Shown: piece after piece, positions 10,440-21,419 of the stretch
Position numbering within the stretch: position 1 is the stretch's first letter
Layout: every line of letters starts with the position of its first letter
Origin: Phytophthora colocasiae
Lineage: Eukaryota; Oomycota; Peronosporomycetes; Peronosporales; Peronosporaceae
Direction: 5' to 3'
DNA: 64,000 nt
Assembly: GCA_018806915.1 (NCBI GenBank)
Contig: JAGKQI010000064.1
Location: 62,001-126,000, forward strand
Notes under the pieces: generated by a model
What the model was told of the DNA's origin: nothing
The model's database searches: none
What the model saw: the letters and a program-made list of their open reading frames with translations, nothing else
Made by a program: the position numbers and the translations under genes

Positions 10440-11812
10440 GCGTCCCTAAGAAAGACGTCGACCCTCTCATCGAAGCACGGCTCATCCATGACCTGTCGTA
10501 CCCTTGCGAGACATCGACGAATGCAAAATCAATTCCTGCTGACTTGCCCGCAATAGAATATGAATCTGTTCGACGCCTCGCGGAAAGAATTGAAGTTTAG
10601 CCCGCCAGTACCCTCGTCTACAAGTCAAGATTCTGAAAGGCGATGTGAAAAGCGCATTTCGACTTATATCAGTGGATGCTAAGCTGGCCGCCCATTTTGC
10701 CGGATCGTGGGGGCTTGGCTATAGTCGATATGGCTCTCCGTTCGGTTGGACTGGTTCACCAGCTCATTATGGTGCGTTCGGTGGTGCTATTTCGTTTCTG
10801 GTGGTCCGAGAGAGCCCAAAGTAGCTGGATCCCATCGAACAGGACGATGAGTCGTTCTTCTCGTTTGTGTGGGTAGACGACCACATTCTTCTCGAAGTTG
10901 ATCGTGGAAACAGATTGGCTCTAGCAGAAACTGCTCTTCGATTGAGCATGATCGCTACGCTGGGGCCAAAATCAATCAACGAAAAGAAATTTTCTTCATG
11001 GTCCACCAGACTCGTTGCACTAGGCTGAGCTTGGGGATACAGAACGCCGTACGGTATCGATTCCGGCAGACAAAGTACATAAAGCTCTCAACCGGATCAC
11101 AGATGCTTTGTCACATCCAACGGTGTCTCGCCACCAAGTTGAGAAACTCTTGGGATCCCTACGTTACTTGGCGATTTGCTGTCGGTCGACACGCGCATTT
11201 CTCCAGCGTCTCCACCAATTGTGGCGACGTTCGTCACGATTCCAGAGTATTCGACTCTCAGGATGCTCGTCACGATCTTCACTGGGTGGCTTCGCTTCTT
11301 CAGAATGGCGCAGCGAACAGGGTACCAACGAGCATCATGGCCGAAATGCTGGAACCAGCTGTGCATTTGTTCATGGATGCAAGCAACGAAGGTCTCGCTG
11401 TCCTCTATCCGGCTGCTCGTGAGTATATCCGACTTCAATTTGACGAGGAAGAACGTCTAGCAATGAAGTTGTCAACCGCCGGTAGCACTTCGTGGTTCAG
11501 TATCAATGTACGTGAAGCGTTAAGCGCTGTACTCGCTGTGCTCGTATGGGGACCTCAATGGCAAGCCACCTGTCGTCCGAAAGACAGACCGCTGCACGTG
11601 CGATGCTGGATCGACAATGCCTCCGCGGTCGCCTGGCTAGGAAATCACAATACCAAAAATCTAGCCGGCCAAGAGCTTACGAGAGTCTTGTCCTGCGCAG
11701 AACTATCGTTCAATCTACACGTAACAAATCCAAGCACCTCGACGGCTCGTCTAACTACCTCGCGGACCTCGGATCAAGAGCGTGGACTGGACCAACTCTA
11801 CAGAAATGGACT
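10440..11812 (+). pseudogene. Reverse transcriptase/RNase H region, frame-broken
   Basis: Reverse transcriptase blocks occur in order across changing frames: EARLIHDLSYP (about 10460), GDVKSAFRLI (about 10640), SPFGWTGSPAHYG (about 10735), and the active-site variant FVWVDDH (about 10865). RNase H blocks follow: FMDAS (about 11370), NVREALSAVLAVL (about 11510), CWIDNASAVAWL (about 11608) and NYLADLGSRAW (about 11752). The WVDDH form and the following recombinase place it in the DIRS/Ngaro group. At least two frame changes make a working polyprotein unlikely. Confidence 0.75.
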
Positions 11813-11814
11813 AA

Positions 11815-12987
11815 TTGTATGCGTTTATGGTGCCAACAGGATATTCCAACCGAATTCCGCAAGATCTACAAGCAAAAATTGCCGTCCTGCAATGGCAGTC
11901 ACTCGCCGACACGTCACGCCAAAGGTATCTCAACACATGGAGACAATGGTGTCGGTTCTGCTGTCGCCATGGCTTCAAGCAGTGGCTATCACCAACCGAC
12001 CCAGAACAGCAATCCATACAACTCACTATGTTTGCAGTTGAGTGCTGGCAAGGCCGTAACGAGAACGCGAATAATCGAGTTGACACCGTACGGGCTAAAC
12101 TCAGCCATGTCCGATGGTGTCATCAGCTTCGTGCCGGATTCCGACCGTCATTACAACCACAACACGAGCTGGTCATCCATGGCATGCAAACGTCTCAGTC
12201 CCCACGACGGAAACGGGCAGCAGTCTCCATCGACATGCTTCGGAAGATCGCCTCATCAGCCGACATGTCCATCGCCCAGCACCGCGTCATTTGTGGGGCT
12301 GCGCTCCTGGAAGCTTCTTCTTTTGTCTGAGAGGATCCGAGTACCTCTGTTCAAGAGGCAAGCGACATTCATACTGCCTTCAAGTCGGTGACGTTATCGT
12401 ACGTGACATTAACGGTGGGGACACACTCAGCTTCAACAAGGCAGCGTCAGTACAGATCACACTAAGAGGAAGCAAGACCGACCAATCCAGGACGAACAAG
12501 CACCCGCGTGCTGTTGAAAAGCGGATTGGCTCCTATATGTCCCGTTTTCGCTGCTCTACTACTTCAACGCAACGCGATCCGGCTTGGTTTGGCGCCTGAG
12601 TCACCTCTGTGCTCCATCGGTTACCGGCAACTGTTATCGTCAGAGACAATGACGAAGGTTCTGCGTGCCTCAGCATTACAAACCGGCGAGGATCCAGCAC
12701 GAATTTCGACACATTCACTTCGAACGGGAGGCGCGACAGCTCTACATACCGCCGGAGTAGACGCGGACACGATACGAATGCACGGGCGTTGGTCTTCTGA
12801 CGCTTACAAGGTATACATCCGAGAAGCTCCAGCGTCGGCACTTCAACTCGCCAAGCTCATGGGCAATGCATCTACCAAGCAAAGTCGAACCAACCTTACA
12901 CGTGGGGCAACACGAGCACAAGCGCTCGAGGGTTCGATCAATACCAGCTTACTATTTGCATCCCCAAGAAACATGTCAACGTGCTGA
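11815..12987 (+). pseudogene. Tyrosine recombinase of the retroelement, frame-broken
   Basis: The N-terminal core-binding part (DTSRQRYLNTWRQWCRFC) is followed, after a frame change near 12310, by box I (FCLRGSEYL, catalytic Arg). After another change near 12510 comes box II (HSLRTGGATALHTAG, then HGRW, then nucleophile Tyr in YKVYIRE). All catalytic residues R, H-x-x-R, H and Y are visible, but not in one frame. The end overlaps repeat B1. Confidence 0.8.
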
Positions 12988-12993
12988 AGGAAA
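12907..12993 (+). repeat. Split direct repeat B1
   Basis: 87 bp, repeated at 13212-13298 with one or two differences. It overlaps the end of the recombinase reading frame. Confidence 0.85.
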
Positions 12994-12994
12994 T

Positions 12995-13194
12995 GGGCAT
13001 CTGTCTGCTACAGCCGAAGAGCTGGTTTTCGGAGCACGAGGAATGGGGCTTCATCCAGATGTACACTATCCAGAGAAAAGGGAGCTCTGCCACCAACCAC
13101 AAACGGACAGACGTCCTCGCTACCGCAGTCGATACGCGGGACCTCCAGTAGCTTTAGCAAAGTAGTCATTTCCGCTTTTACTTCGTCGAAAACA
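12995..13194 (+). repeat. Split direct repeat A2
   Basis: Second copy of the 200 bp A repeat, directly following B1. The B1-A2 joint would be recreated when the element circularises. Confidence 0.9.
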
Positions 13195-13211
13195 CCCACC
13201 ACTCCACACCC

Positions 13212-13298
13212 GCAACACGAGCACAAGCGCTCGAGGGTTCGATCAATACCAGCTTACTATTTGCATCCCCAAGCAACATGTCAACGTGCTGAAGGAAA
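13212..13298 (+). repeat. Split direct repeat B2
   Basis: Second copy of the 87 bp B repeat at the right end. Array sequence (GCAGGTGTTACG) resumes at about 13300. Confidence 0.85.
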
Positions 13299-13495
13299 CG
13301 CAGGTGTTACGAGCAACCTAACGAAAACGAGATAGAAATCAGAATTTCTGAATTATGCGGTTAAGACGTTGTGGACTGCTGAAAAGCATTTGCATCGAAC
13401 GGCTACACGAGCACAAGAAGATCGTCATTGAACTCGGGGACCGGAAACTCTGACACACGGGGAACCAGTCACTTCATGGTCTTGGTGGTGGTGAT

Positions 13496-13816
13496 CTACC
13501 ATCCCCAACCACCCATACCACCCCAGCCGCCCATGCCACCCCAGCCACCCCAACCACCACATCCTCCACAGCTACCCCAGCCTCCCCACGGACCTCCCCA
13601 CCCGAATCCTCCAAACCATTCCTTCTTCTTGTCGTTGGCCGCCAACTTGGCGGACTCCTTGACAGCAGTAGCATCTGGCGCATTGGGTTTAGTCGAAAGA
13701 TGCGCGTGCTCGGAAGCGAGTTCAGGTGCGGCGGCGAGAGATCTCAATGCCGGTTGGTACTCGTTGGCCTCTGCGACGGCGACAAGTGTGGTGACGATGA
13801 GTGCGGTGAACTTCAT
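13496..13816 (-). CDS. GW3: secreted Gly/Trp-rich protein, unit 3
   Basis: 106 residues, one more than the other copies because of an extra Ala (SLAAAPELASE). Signal peptide MKFTALIVTTLVAVAEA and the Gly/Trp tail are kept. This is the most divergent GW linker in the array, and the change keeps the frame. Confidence 0.85.
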   Translation of the reverse strand: MKFTALIVTTLVAVAEANEYQPALRSLAAAPELASEHAHLSTKPNAPDATAVKESAKLAANDKKKEWFGGFGWGGPWGGWGSCGGCGGWGGWGGMGGWGGMGGWGW

Positions 13817-14146
13817 GGTACTTGCTTACTTGCGGTGAATGGACTTGTGCGGAGGAAGGCAAGTTGGTTTGTGAATAGAGACCTGGATCGTAGCGGCCGA
13901 AGTGGTTGTAGTCCTGTTGCATCACGTGAAAGTTGTTACTGTACTACGTCCAGGAAGGACTTTCAACGGAACATCCGAGCACGTGAATCTAAAACACCGG
14001 CAAGAGCTTTCGTAGTAATCGCCAAGCAACGAGACGCAGACTTTTCTAACGACCTCAATCAATAAGGATGAGCCTCAGTGTGGTGGTCATCCGACATTTT
14101 GCGCTGTTGCGAATACCCGCCCCAAAAATCCCGAAAGTCAACTACC

Positions 14147-14527
14147 ATGATCAAGCGTGTTGCCGTTCTGCTTTTGGTGGTGCTGGTCACTATGCTGAGC
14201 TGTGCTCACGCTGACGAAACTCCTGCAGCAGCAGCAGTGGTCGCAGAAGATGCTGCAACGGAGCAAACCCCGCCAGGCGTGACACTCGTGGGAGACCGCG
14301 AGCCTGTGCCGACCAACAAGGAGCAGCTGGAGCAATTCATCGGAGGCGGAGGTGGTTTCATTCCGACCAGAGGAATCACGTACCGCTGGCGCTACACGTA
14401 CCCGTGGGCTGGAGGATTCCGCTACGGTTGGCGCTACCCGATCGGCTACTGGAACACGTTCGGTCGTTCCCTCTACGGCTCGAGCTGCTTTTTCGGACGT
14501 TCATTTGGGGGCTTTTACTACTGCTAA
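14147..14527 (+). CDS. GY3: secreted Gly/Tyr-rich protein, unit 3
   Basis: 126 residues, intact, with the majority linker (PAAAAVVAEDAATEQ). Signal peptide, GGGGGFIP hinge and the GGFYYC end are all present. Confidence 0.85.
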   Translation: MIKRVAVLLLVVLVTMLSCAHADETPAAAAVVAEDAATEQTPPGVTLVGDREPVPTNKEQLEQFIGGGGGFIPTRGITYRWRYTYPWAGGFRYGWRYPIGYWNTFGRSLYGSSCFFGRSFGGFYYC

Positions 14528-14777
14528 ATAGCGTGTACTTCTCGGCTATAGCGTGCCGCTATAACATGGCAACGGAACCGCGAGAAAGGTGAAGAAGGGA
14601 GCGAAAAACGAAGCGCGTTTCGGTTGCAGGACGCAGCTACTCCAGACTTAACGAGGTGTTAGTGGCGTTTAGGAAGGACAATAACTTGCAGCAGGAGTAG
14701 TGACAGCTTGCAATTGAAAATCCGATGGTTTTATCACTCGAATTCAAGTTCCGATTGTACGTTCCTTTAGTTTGTCT

Positions 14778-14811
14778 CCAACCTGCAAGGAAGTTGTGTC
14801 TCGCGGAGAGG
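14778..14811 (+). pseudogene. MetAP2 3'-end relic, short form, unit 3
   Basis: Same short remnant as unit 1 (PTCKEVVSRGEG), again joined directly to the GY 3' flank at TTTGTCT. Confidence 0.55.
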
Positions 14812-15168
14812 GTCAACACATCCTGCGTAACGACCATGTCATCGACAGTTCGTCGTGTCCTGGTAATTCAAATGCGATAACGAGTTCGTGGCATGTACGT
14901 GATATTCCGTCGCCATCATTGATGCCGATACTTTTCTTTCCGCATAGATTTGACCCAGTTTTTTTTGTCGGAGTAAACAGCTCTGGTCAGGTCCGTTTAC
15001 TCCGTTTTGAGCTCATCGCAAGATGAGAAAACCGCATCGACAGTGTCGATTCAACACTCAGAACTACTTTCCACTTTCAATCTGTCCTGTTCGTGATCAC
15101 TTCTTACTGAGTGATTCCATCAATTTTGCCAACCCTGAAGCGCAATCGTGTCGGTCGACTGTAAAGCA

Positions 15169-16118
15169 ATGCAACGCATGCCCGACATCTTCAATCGGTT
15201 CGAGCGACAGTTTCCACAAGGCTTGAGCTCTGACGTAATCGGATGTGTTCTCCCTCGAGGATCAAGCGGCGACAACTACGTTTTCTCCAAGGCGAGTTTT
15301 GAAGAAAAGTCTGATGATTTCATACTGGACGACCAGGGGCCAGCAGCGATCGGTTTGTTGACTACGGACGTCAGTGAAAGACAACCCAGTCGAACCAAGC
15401 GCAGTAGTAAAAAGGCTGAGAAAGCCAGCACCAATAAGCATCGGAAGTCCACCCCGAGCGCCGGGAACAATGTCGTCTGAATCAAGAGCGCTACAGGAAG
15501 AGACAATGTGAACGTGAGAAACACCTCACGGTTCTTGTGAATGAACTCCGCGATGAAGTTCCAATACTTGAGATTCAGTACACTCGGATGCGCTGCTGTC
15601 GTGACCCGACAGTGTGGACGGTAATAGCCGAGTATACCCACCTCTTTCGTCACGGCACAGAGGATTCTCAAAGTCCGAAAGCACGACGTCAAGCAACATT
15701 CCTACGGTCGTCAATGGCAAATGACGTCATTATTGGCACCAGGAAAGGTGTGGATGCTCTGCTTGAGCAGTGGTGCTGGTACTCGACACATTTTGGGGAT
15801 CTCCAGTTCCAGCTGAAAAGTGCAACTCAGTCATCGCAACTAGTTTGGGCTTCGTCCGTGTTGGAGATGACAATCACGGACATGACACTAGCGAAGGTAT
15901 TCCCACACGTATCATACGACGGATCTGCTGAGAGTCTTCACTCAATGATGTTAGGGAGACGACTGGTTCTCCCCTGCCGACTTTACTTTGAATGGAATGA
16001 AGACTCAAAACGTGTCGTTCGGCTGGAGACTACGGTGGATTTCCTCGTTGGGTTGCACAAGTTGCTCGGGTCTCTTGAAAACGTGAACTATGTGCTAGAA
16101 CGAGCTCATATTGTGTAG
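15169..16118 (+). pseudogene. bZIP3: one-base frameshift in front of the basic region
   Basis: One C is missing from the C5 run at about 15452 (TCCACCCCGAGCG), just before the DNA-binding helix. The predicted product stops after about 104 residues without a bZIP domain. The rest (from 15537) stays open. The leader upstream of the ATG is the ATCAATTTTGCC type, shared with unit 4 and the inverted copies. A homopolymer error cannot be excluded. Confidence 0.75.
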
Positions 16119-16801
16119 GGCAAGCATGTTGGAGGACTGAAAAACTTAGCCATAACACACATGATAACGTGATGCTGACACTTCTGAATTCCACAAGGAC
16201 AACATCGCGCTGGTTGATAGTGTAGGATTCGTTTTCACAGAAAAAGACGAGGAAGAAGTTGATTTAGGCAAGCTTAGTAGACCACCTGCAGGTGTTACGA
16301 GCAACCTAACGAAAACGAGATAGAAATCAGAATTTCTGAATTATGCGGGTAACCCCCTGGTTCCCGGAATTTTGGCCCCAAACACGTTAGTTACGGTACT
16401 CCTATGTCATAACTTATGACGTAGTAGACCACTTGATTATTGTATGTCGTGCATAGACACCTGCGGGAAGCGCTATAAAGTCTCAACAGGTTTTCCTATC
16501 GATGTCGTAAGTTATACGCCATGCCATTGCTTGGCAGCTCCTCGATGTCGTAACTGACTTCGTCTTCAAAAAGAAAAGACACCTGACAAGGAAAAAGACG
16601 AAACAACACGTGCAACAAATCCGCAAAAAGTGCAATTCAGTTCAATAAAAGCCACACATCGCTGCTGGCACTCATCTACGGCGTGCAACTTGCTGCTGAT
16701 CACTACCCTTGTCGTTTCCCGCGTCTCCATTGTGCAGCTGCAACTCTTGCCGAGTCTTCTTCCGCAACCCAGCTTCTTGTCCGGGACGCCGCAGCACAAC
16801 C

Positions 16802-18169
16802 TTATTCCTGCGACGCTTTGCCAAGCGTCGCAGGAATTGCCTGGCCGCACTCAAACTCTTCGTGCCAGATAGCAAAGCAGGTCTTCGCTTCGCCCCGGTA
16901 GGTGTGCCGAATCTTGTTGCATAACCAGCATTTCGCGTTGTCCACGGAGCAACGTTCACAGTAAAATGTTGTAGCAAATGACTTCTTCTTCATGTTCGTT
17001 CGAAGTAGGGCGCATACCTTACAAGATCTGGCGACGCTTCTGCACCCCACTAACCGTCACCCAGTCTTCTGACTGTTCAACTTGGTGTGCAAGTCGCACT
17101 GGTGCACGTTTGCGCTTCTGGCAATGAAATGGTGGCGTCACCATGACACCGGCAAAGTCTTCAGCCTTCAACTGAAAAGGTTGATTCTGCAGGACGCAGT
17201 ACCAGTCTCCACGAGACATCGCTTGAGTCCCAGAAATATATGAAAAGATATTGAAACAACAGACCATTTATTATTACATAAATTAAAAAAATGTAAATAC
17301 AGTACCTGTGGCAATACGCAGTTCTAGCATCACAAACCATAAACATTTTTGAGCCGTAGCGACGCGGCTTATCCGGCATGAACATTCTCGTTGTATTTCT
17401 CTTCGAAGTGGAGCCGGAAGAGTCCAGCCTGCCAAGAAGCGCTCCTAGAGTTTGTTCACAATCGGCCGAGGTTTCCATAGCTTGTCACGTGAGCGCTCGC
17501 CCTCATTATCCACAAAATGAATGTCACGGAGAATGTCCTGGCACCGTTTTCGTAAGAGCTCCAATTTTCGTCCTCCGGAACGAAATTAACGTCCATTTTG
17601 ACGCTGGTGCGTGGTCGGAGAATAGGTTTGGGAGTACTAGCACGGTCATTGCCAGCCTCAGTCTCACTCTCAGCACCAGAAGCTTCCGACAGCAGTTGGA
17701 GGTTTGCAGCCTCTTCACGCTGCGACCCAGCAGTCTCAAGATCCTCAGTGGATAAACCAAATGTACGTGGCACTGCAGCCTGCGAGAGAGCAACGCTCTC
17801 AGACCCAAATAGATCGTCCAGAGTGCCTTTAGATAGCTGCGCGGTAGTATCAATCTGCGAGGCTCCGACACCGCTGGCCTCGGCTTCTTCTGTCGTGGTG
17901 CTGGCCTTGTAATCAACTTTCTGCTCTTCAAGTTCGTCATCTATCAACAATCCAGACTCTAGCGCATGAATGACGATTGCATCTTCTCCGATAAACACCT
18001 CAGAGCCGTCTGGATTCACGTACCTCCACTCAGTTTCAATACCAACCGGGCGCTTCGCTGTCCAGCCAACACCCCGTAGTTGCTTTCACAGGTGTCGAAA
18101 ATCGATGTCCTTTGCTGCTGCAGCCACTGCGGCCGTCTTTCCCCGCTGCGCCGTCCGAATGCGAGCCAT
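16802..18169 (-). pseudogene. Degenerate piggyBac transposase remnants
   Basis: Three pieces remain in order on the minus strand. An N-terminal acidic region starts MARIRTAQRGKT at 18169, has an in-frame TGA about 24 codons later, and runs on to about 17456. A short DDE-domain piece (MPDKPRRYGSKMFMVCDARTAYC) lies around 17330-17380. The C-terminal Cys-rich segment (SCKVCALL, FYCERC, CWLC) is at 16802-17050. Most of the catalytic core is missing. Confidence 0.7.
16805..16836. repeat. Perfect 14 bp inverted repeat with 4-base loop
   Basis: TTCCTGCGACGCTT, loop TGCC, then its exact reverse complement. It sits near the 3' end of the broken transposase reading frame and would form a strong hairpin. 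It could be an internal-deletion scar. Confidence 0.7.
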
Positions 18170-18501
18170 CAGGCAAATTCCAGAATGACAGGCATGGCTG
18201 GATGTTCATGTCTGGTCTGCATGTCACACTTCCGTATCTTATTCCCGCAACCTAACCCTGTTGGGTTTCTGTTCAATGTCCATTTAGTCTCTCGCAACTT
18301 ATATCCGTTCATTTATCTTGAATAAAGTATAGTCAAGCACATTTTCTATTGTCATACCCACTATGTCGTAACTTACGACATAACGGATTAGCTATGGCGT
18401 AAGTTATGACGTCGGGAACCAGGGGGTTAAGACGTTGTGGACTGCTGAAAAGCATTTGCATCGAACGCCTACACGAGCACAAGAAGATCGTCATTGAACT
18501 C

Positions 18502-18552
18502 GGGGACCGGAAACTCTGAGGGACCGGAAACTCTGAGGGACCGGAAACTCTG
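18502..18552 (+). repeat. Variable 17 bp tandem repeat near the GW 3' end
   Basis: GGGACCGGAAACTCTGA is present three times here, twice in units 2, 9, 10 and 11, and once in the rest. It lies just downstream of the GW stop codon. Confidence 0.8.
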
Positions 18553-18595
18553 ACACACGGGGAACCAGTCACTTCATGGTCTTGGTGGTGGTGAT

Positions 18596-18913
18596 CTACC
18601 ATCCCCAACCACCCATACCACCCCAGCCGCCCATGCCACCCCAGCCACCCCAACCACCACATCCTCCACAGCTACCCCAGCCTCCCCACGGACCTCCCCA
18701 CCCGAATCCTCCAAACCATTCCTTCTTCTTGTCGTTGGCCGCCAACTTGGCGGACTCCTTGACAGCAGTAGCATCTGGCGCATTGGGTTTAGTCGAAAGA
18801 TGCGCGTGCTCGGAAGCAGGTTCAGGTGCGGCGAGAGATCTCAATGCCGGTTGGTACTCGTTGGCCGCTGCGACGGCGACAAGTGTGGTGACGATGAGTG
18901 CGGTGAACTTCAT
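18596..18913 (-). CDS. GW4: secreted Gly/Trp-rich protein, unit 4
   Basis: 105 residues, intact; differs from GW1 by Ile for Val in the signal peptide. It is intact although its partner GY4 is heavily broken. Confidence 0.85.
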   Translation of the reverse strand: MKFTALIVTTLVAVAAANEYQPALRSLAAPEPASEHAHLSTKPNAPDATAVKESAKLAANDKKKEWFGGFGWGGPWGGWGSCGGCGGWGGWGGMGGWGGMGGWGW

Positions 18914-19243
18914 GGTACTTGCTTACTTGCGGTGAATGGACTTGTGCGGAGGAAGGCAAGTTGGTTTGTGAATAGAGACCTGGATCGTAGCGGCCGAAGT
19001 GGTTTGTAGTCCTGTTGCATCACGTGAAAGTTGTTACTGTACTACGTCCAGGAAGGACTTTCAACGGAACATCCGAGCACGTGAATCTAAAACACCGGCA
19101 AGAGCTTTCGTAGTAATCGCCAAGCAACGAGACGCAGACTTTTCTAACGACCTCAATCAATAAGGATGAGCCTCAGTGTGGTGGTCATCCGACATTTTGC
19201 GCTGTTGCGAATACCGCCCCAAAAATCCCGAAAGTCAACTACC

Positions 19244-19621
19244 ATGATCAAGCGTGTTGCCGTTCTGGCTTTTGGTGGTGCTGGTCACTATGCTGAGCTG
19301 TGCTCACGCTGACGAAACTCCTGCAGCAGCAGCAGTGGTCGCAGAAGATGCTGCAACGGAGCAAACCCCGCCAGGCGTGACACTCGTGGAGACCGCGAGC
19401 CTGTGCCGACCAACAAGGAGCAGCTGGAGCAATTCATCGGAGGCGGAGGTGGTTTCATTCCGACCAGAGGAATCACGTACCGCTGGCGCTACACGTACCC
19501 GTGGGCTGGAGGATTCCGCTACGGTTGGCGCTACCCGATCGGCTACTGGAACACGTTCGGTCGTTCCCTCACGGCTCGAGCTGCTTTTTCGGACGTTCAT
19601 TTGGGGCTTTACTACTGCTAA
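19244..19621 (+). pseudogene. GY4: Gly/Tyr-rich gene with several frameshifts
   Basis: Starts MIKRVAVL but has an extra G in the signal peptide (about 19268), a lost G at CTCGTGGAGACC (about 19388), a lost T at about 19570, and lost bases near TTTGGGGCTT (about 19602). No complete product is possible. It is the most damaged GY copy that still has its 5' end. Confidence 0.85.
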
Positions 19622-20006
19622 ATAGCGCGTACTTCTCGGCTATAGCCTGCCGCTATAACATGGCAACGGAACCGCGAGAAAGGTGAAGAAGGGAGCGAAA
19701 AACGAAGAGCGTTTTGGTTGCAGGACGCAGCTACTCCAGACTTAACGAGGTGTTAGTGGCGTTTAGGAAGGAAAATAACTTGCAGCAGGAGTAGTGACAG
19801 CTTTTGCAATTGAAAATGGATGGTTTTATCACTCGAATTCAAGTTCCGAGTTTGTCTAGATGGTGGGGCTACAATGTAAACTTCTTCATTGCTGTCGCTT
19901 GAGCAATCCATAAGCGAGTTTCTACATCTTTTGGTGGGTCAAAGCGACGTTCTCGGATCAATTGTGTAACTGTTGTGCGATCACACTGTGATTCACAGTC
20001 GAGCTC

Positions 20007-20930
20007 CAGGGCTCTCCAAATAAGTAGGGATTAGGGATTGACGGGGCTGGAGGCGTGCCCTTATTGATGAACGTACCCTTAATTGACAATATTATTGTCA
20101 ACTTCAACTTATAGGATACTATAAAGATTCGGTAAGAGTCGAGGAGTAAAGCAGTCCTCGAAACCTCTCCCGGTGGGCGTTATACCGTGCCGGGGACCAC
20201 AGCCACTCTCATGCTGGAATTTCCGATTTTGCGAACCAAGTCCAACACTCTTCTACTCAACTTGTTCACCCTCGTCATCCATGGCTACCTTAGACCCTGG
20301 TCTCTCGAACAAGAAGGAGATCTGTTCGTTGATGTATCGAGACCAAACAAGCGGAGGAAGAACCTGCAACGGATGCAACACCTTCATCTTTCAGGACCGA
20401 AGTCGCTGCAAAATCTGCCAGTAAGAAGGCAAAACGGCGCCGTATCCAAGAAGAACCGGAAACCAACTTGGAGACATCAGGCAAAAAACGACGGCGTACA
20501 GGAAAAGAAGTGATGGAGTCGATCAACATTCGAGCTGCACTGCGCGTAAAGGAGGCATCAATATACTCGAATCTCACGTGGCTGCCAACCACTTCGGTAC
20601 AAGTAGAGCGTCTTTTCTCCAAGATTAAGTGCATGCTGGGGTATCTTCGGAAAAGCATCAGTCATGAGAAGACCTTACTTTACCTGAAGATGAACTGGGA
20701 CTTAGTGACGGACGAAGTGATTTCGAACGCCGTGAAACGCGCAGTTGAGGACGACAACGAAGAAGAAGCAGATCTCTAAAACCGTAGTTCTTAATCTGTA
20801 AGAAGTAGATAGAGACCCCCTTTTCAATAATTGCGTAAGTGCCAAATATTGAAATGGCCGCTCCCTCCCTTATTGTCCCCCTACAATAATACCCCTTTTT
20901 CAATAACAATACATTTTTGGAGACCCCTGG
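20007..20930 (+). mobile_element. hAT-type transposon fragment with 8 bp target duplication
   Basis: 924 bp bounded by imperfect inverted ends (CAGGGCTCTCCAAA and TTTGGAGACCCCTGG) and by the 8 bp duplication TCGAGCTC at 19999-20006 and 20931-20938, a single site in other units. The right part has minus-strand runs such as TATTGAAAAAGGGG. Only the transposase C-terminus is coding, so the copy is non-autonomous. Confidence 0.85.
20468..20779 (+). pseudogene. hAT transposase C-terminal dimerisation domain
   Basis: The segment LTWLPTTSVQVERLFSKIK, then R.SISHEKTLLYLKMNWDL, matches the hAT C-terminal dimerisation domain (Ser-x-x-x-ERxFS, then LxxLxxN). There is no ATG, zinc finger or catalytic core. 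The upstream stretch 20187-20467 has Lys/Arg-rich readings in two frames. Confidence 0.75.
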
Positions 20931-21210
20931 TCGAGCTCATTGGCGATGCTTCCGCCAAATTTTGCATTTGTCCTGCGGCTTCAGGAACAGCAATACTGAC
21001 CAGAATGACCATAGTTACCACATTCAGGTGCACGTACTAGTCAACTAACCCCCAACAAGTCGACATTTTGCGTACTACATTCATTCGTACACTACCTGTA
21101 GTCCAAAGAGTTGTCCACTAACTTCACTTCTCGCGGTAGTGGTAATTCCACGTCTGTCAACGTTTCATACGACAAACAAACAACAGCAAAAACAACATAG
21201 GAATTGATAA

Positions 21211-21339
<129 letters not shown>

Positions 21340-21419
21340 GGTCAACACATCCTGCGTAACGACCATGTCATCCACGTCGTGTCCTGGTAATTCAAATGCG
21401 ATAACTAATTCGTGGCATG

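Larger units (their letters stand above)
7472..13299 (+). mobile_element. PAT/Ngaro-type tyrosine-recombinase retroelement with split direct repeats
   Basis: 5.8 kb inserted into the spacer after bZIP2. The flanks CACCT (left) and GCAGGTG (right) join cleanly to the empty site seen in other units, with no target duplication, as expected for tyrosine-recombinase integration. The order is A1 - gag-like - reverse transcriptase/RNase H - tyrosine recombinase - B1 - A2 - B2. The A and B repeats are each near-identical, so insertion is fairly recent, yet the coding parts already carry several frame breaks. Confidence 0.9.
16353..18426 (-). mobile_element. Internally deleted piggyBac-like element with TTAA target site
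   Basis: 2074 bp with perfect 14 bp terminal inverted repeats (CCCCCTGGTTCCCG at 16353-16366, reverse at 18413-18426). Right flank is TTAA (18427-18430); left flank is GTAA (16349-16352), one base off. Other units show a single TTAA at this exact site. Palindromes of the type GTCATAACTTATGAC lie near both tips. Inside are scattered transposase remnants on the minus strand, so this is a non-autonomous derivative. Confidence 0.9.
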
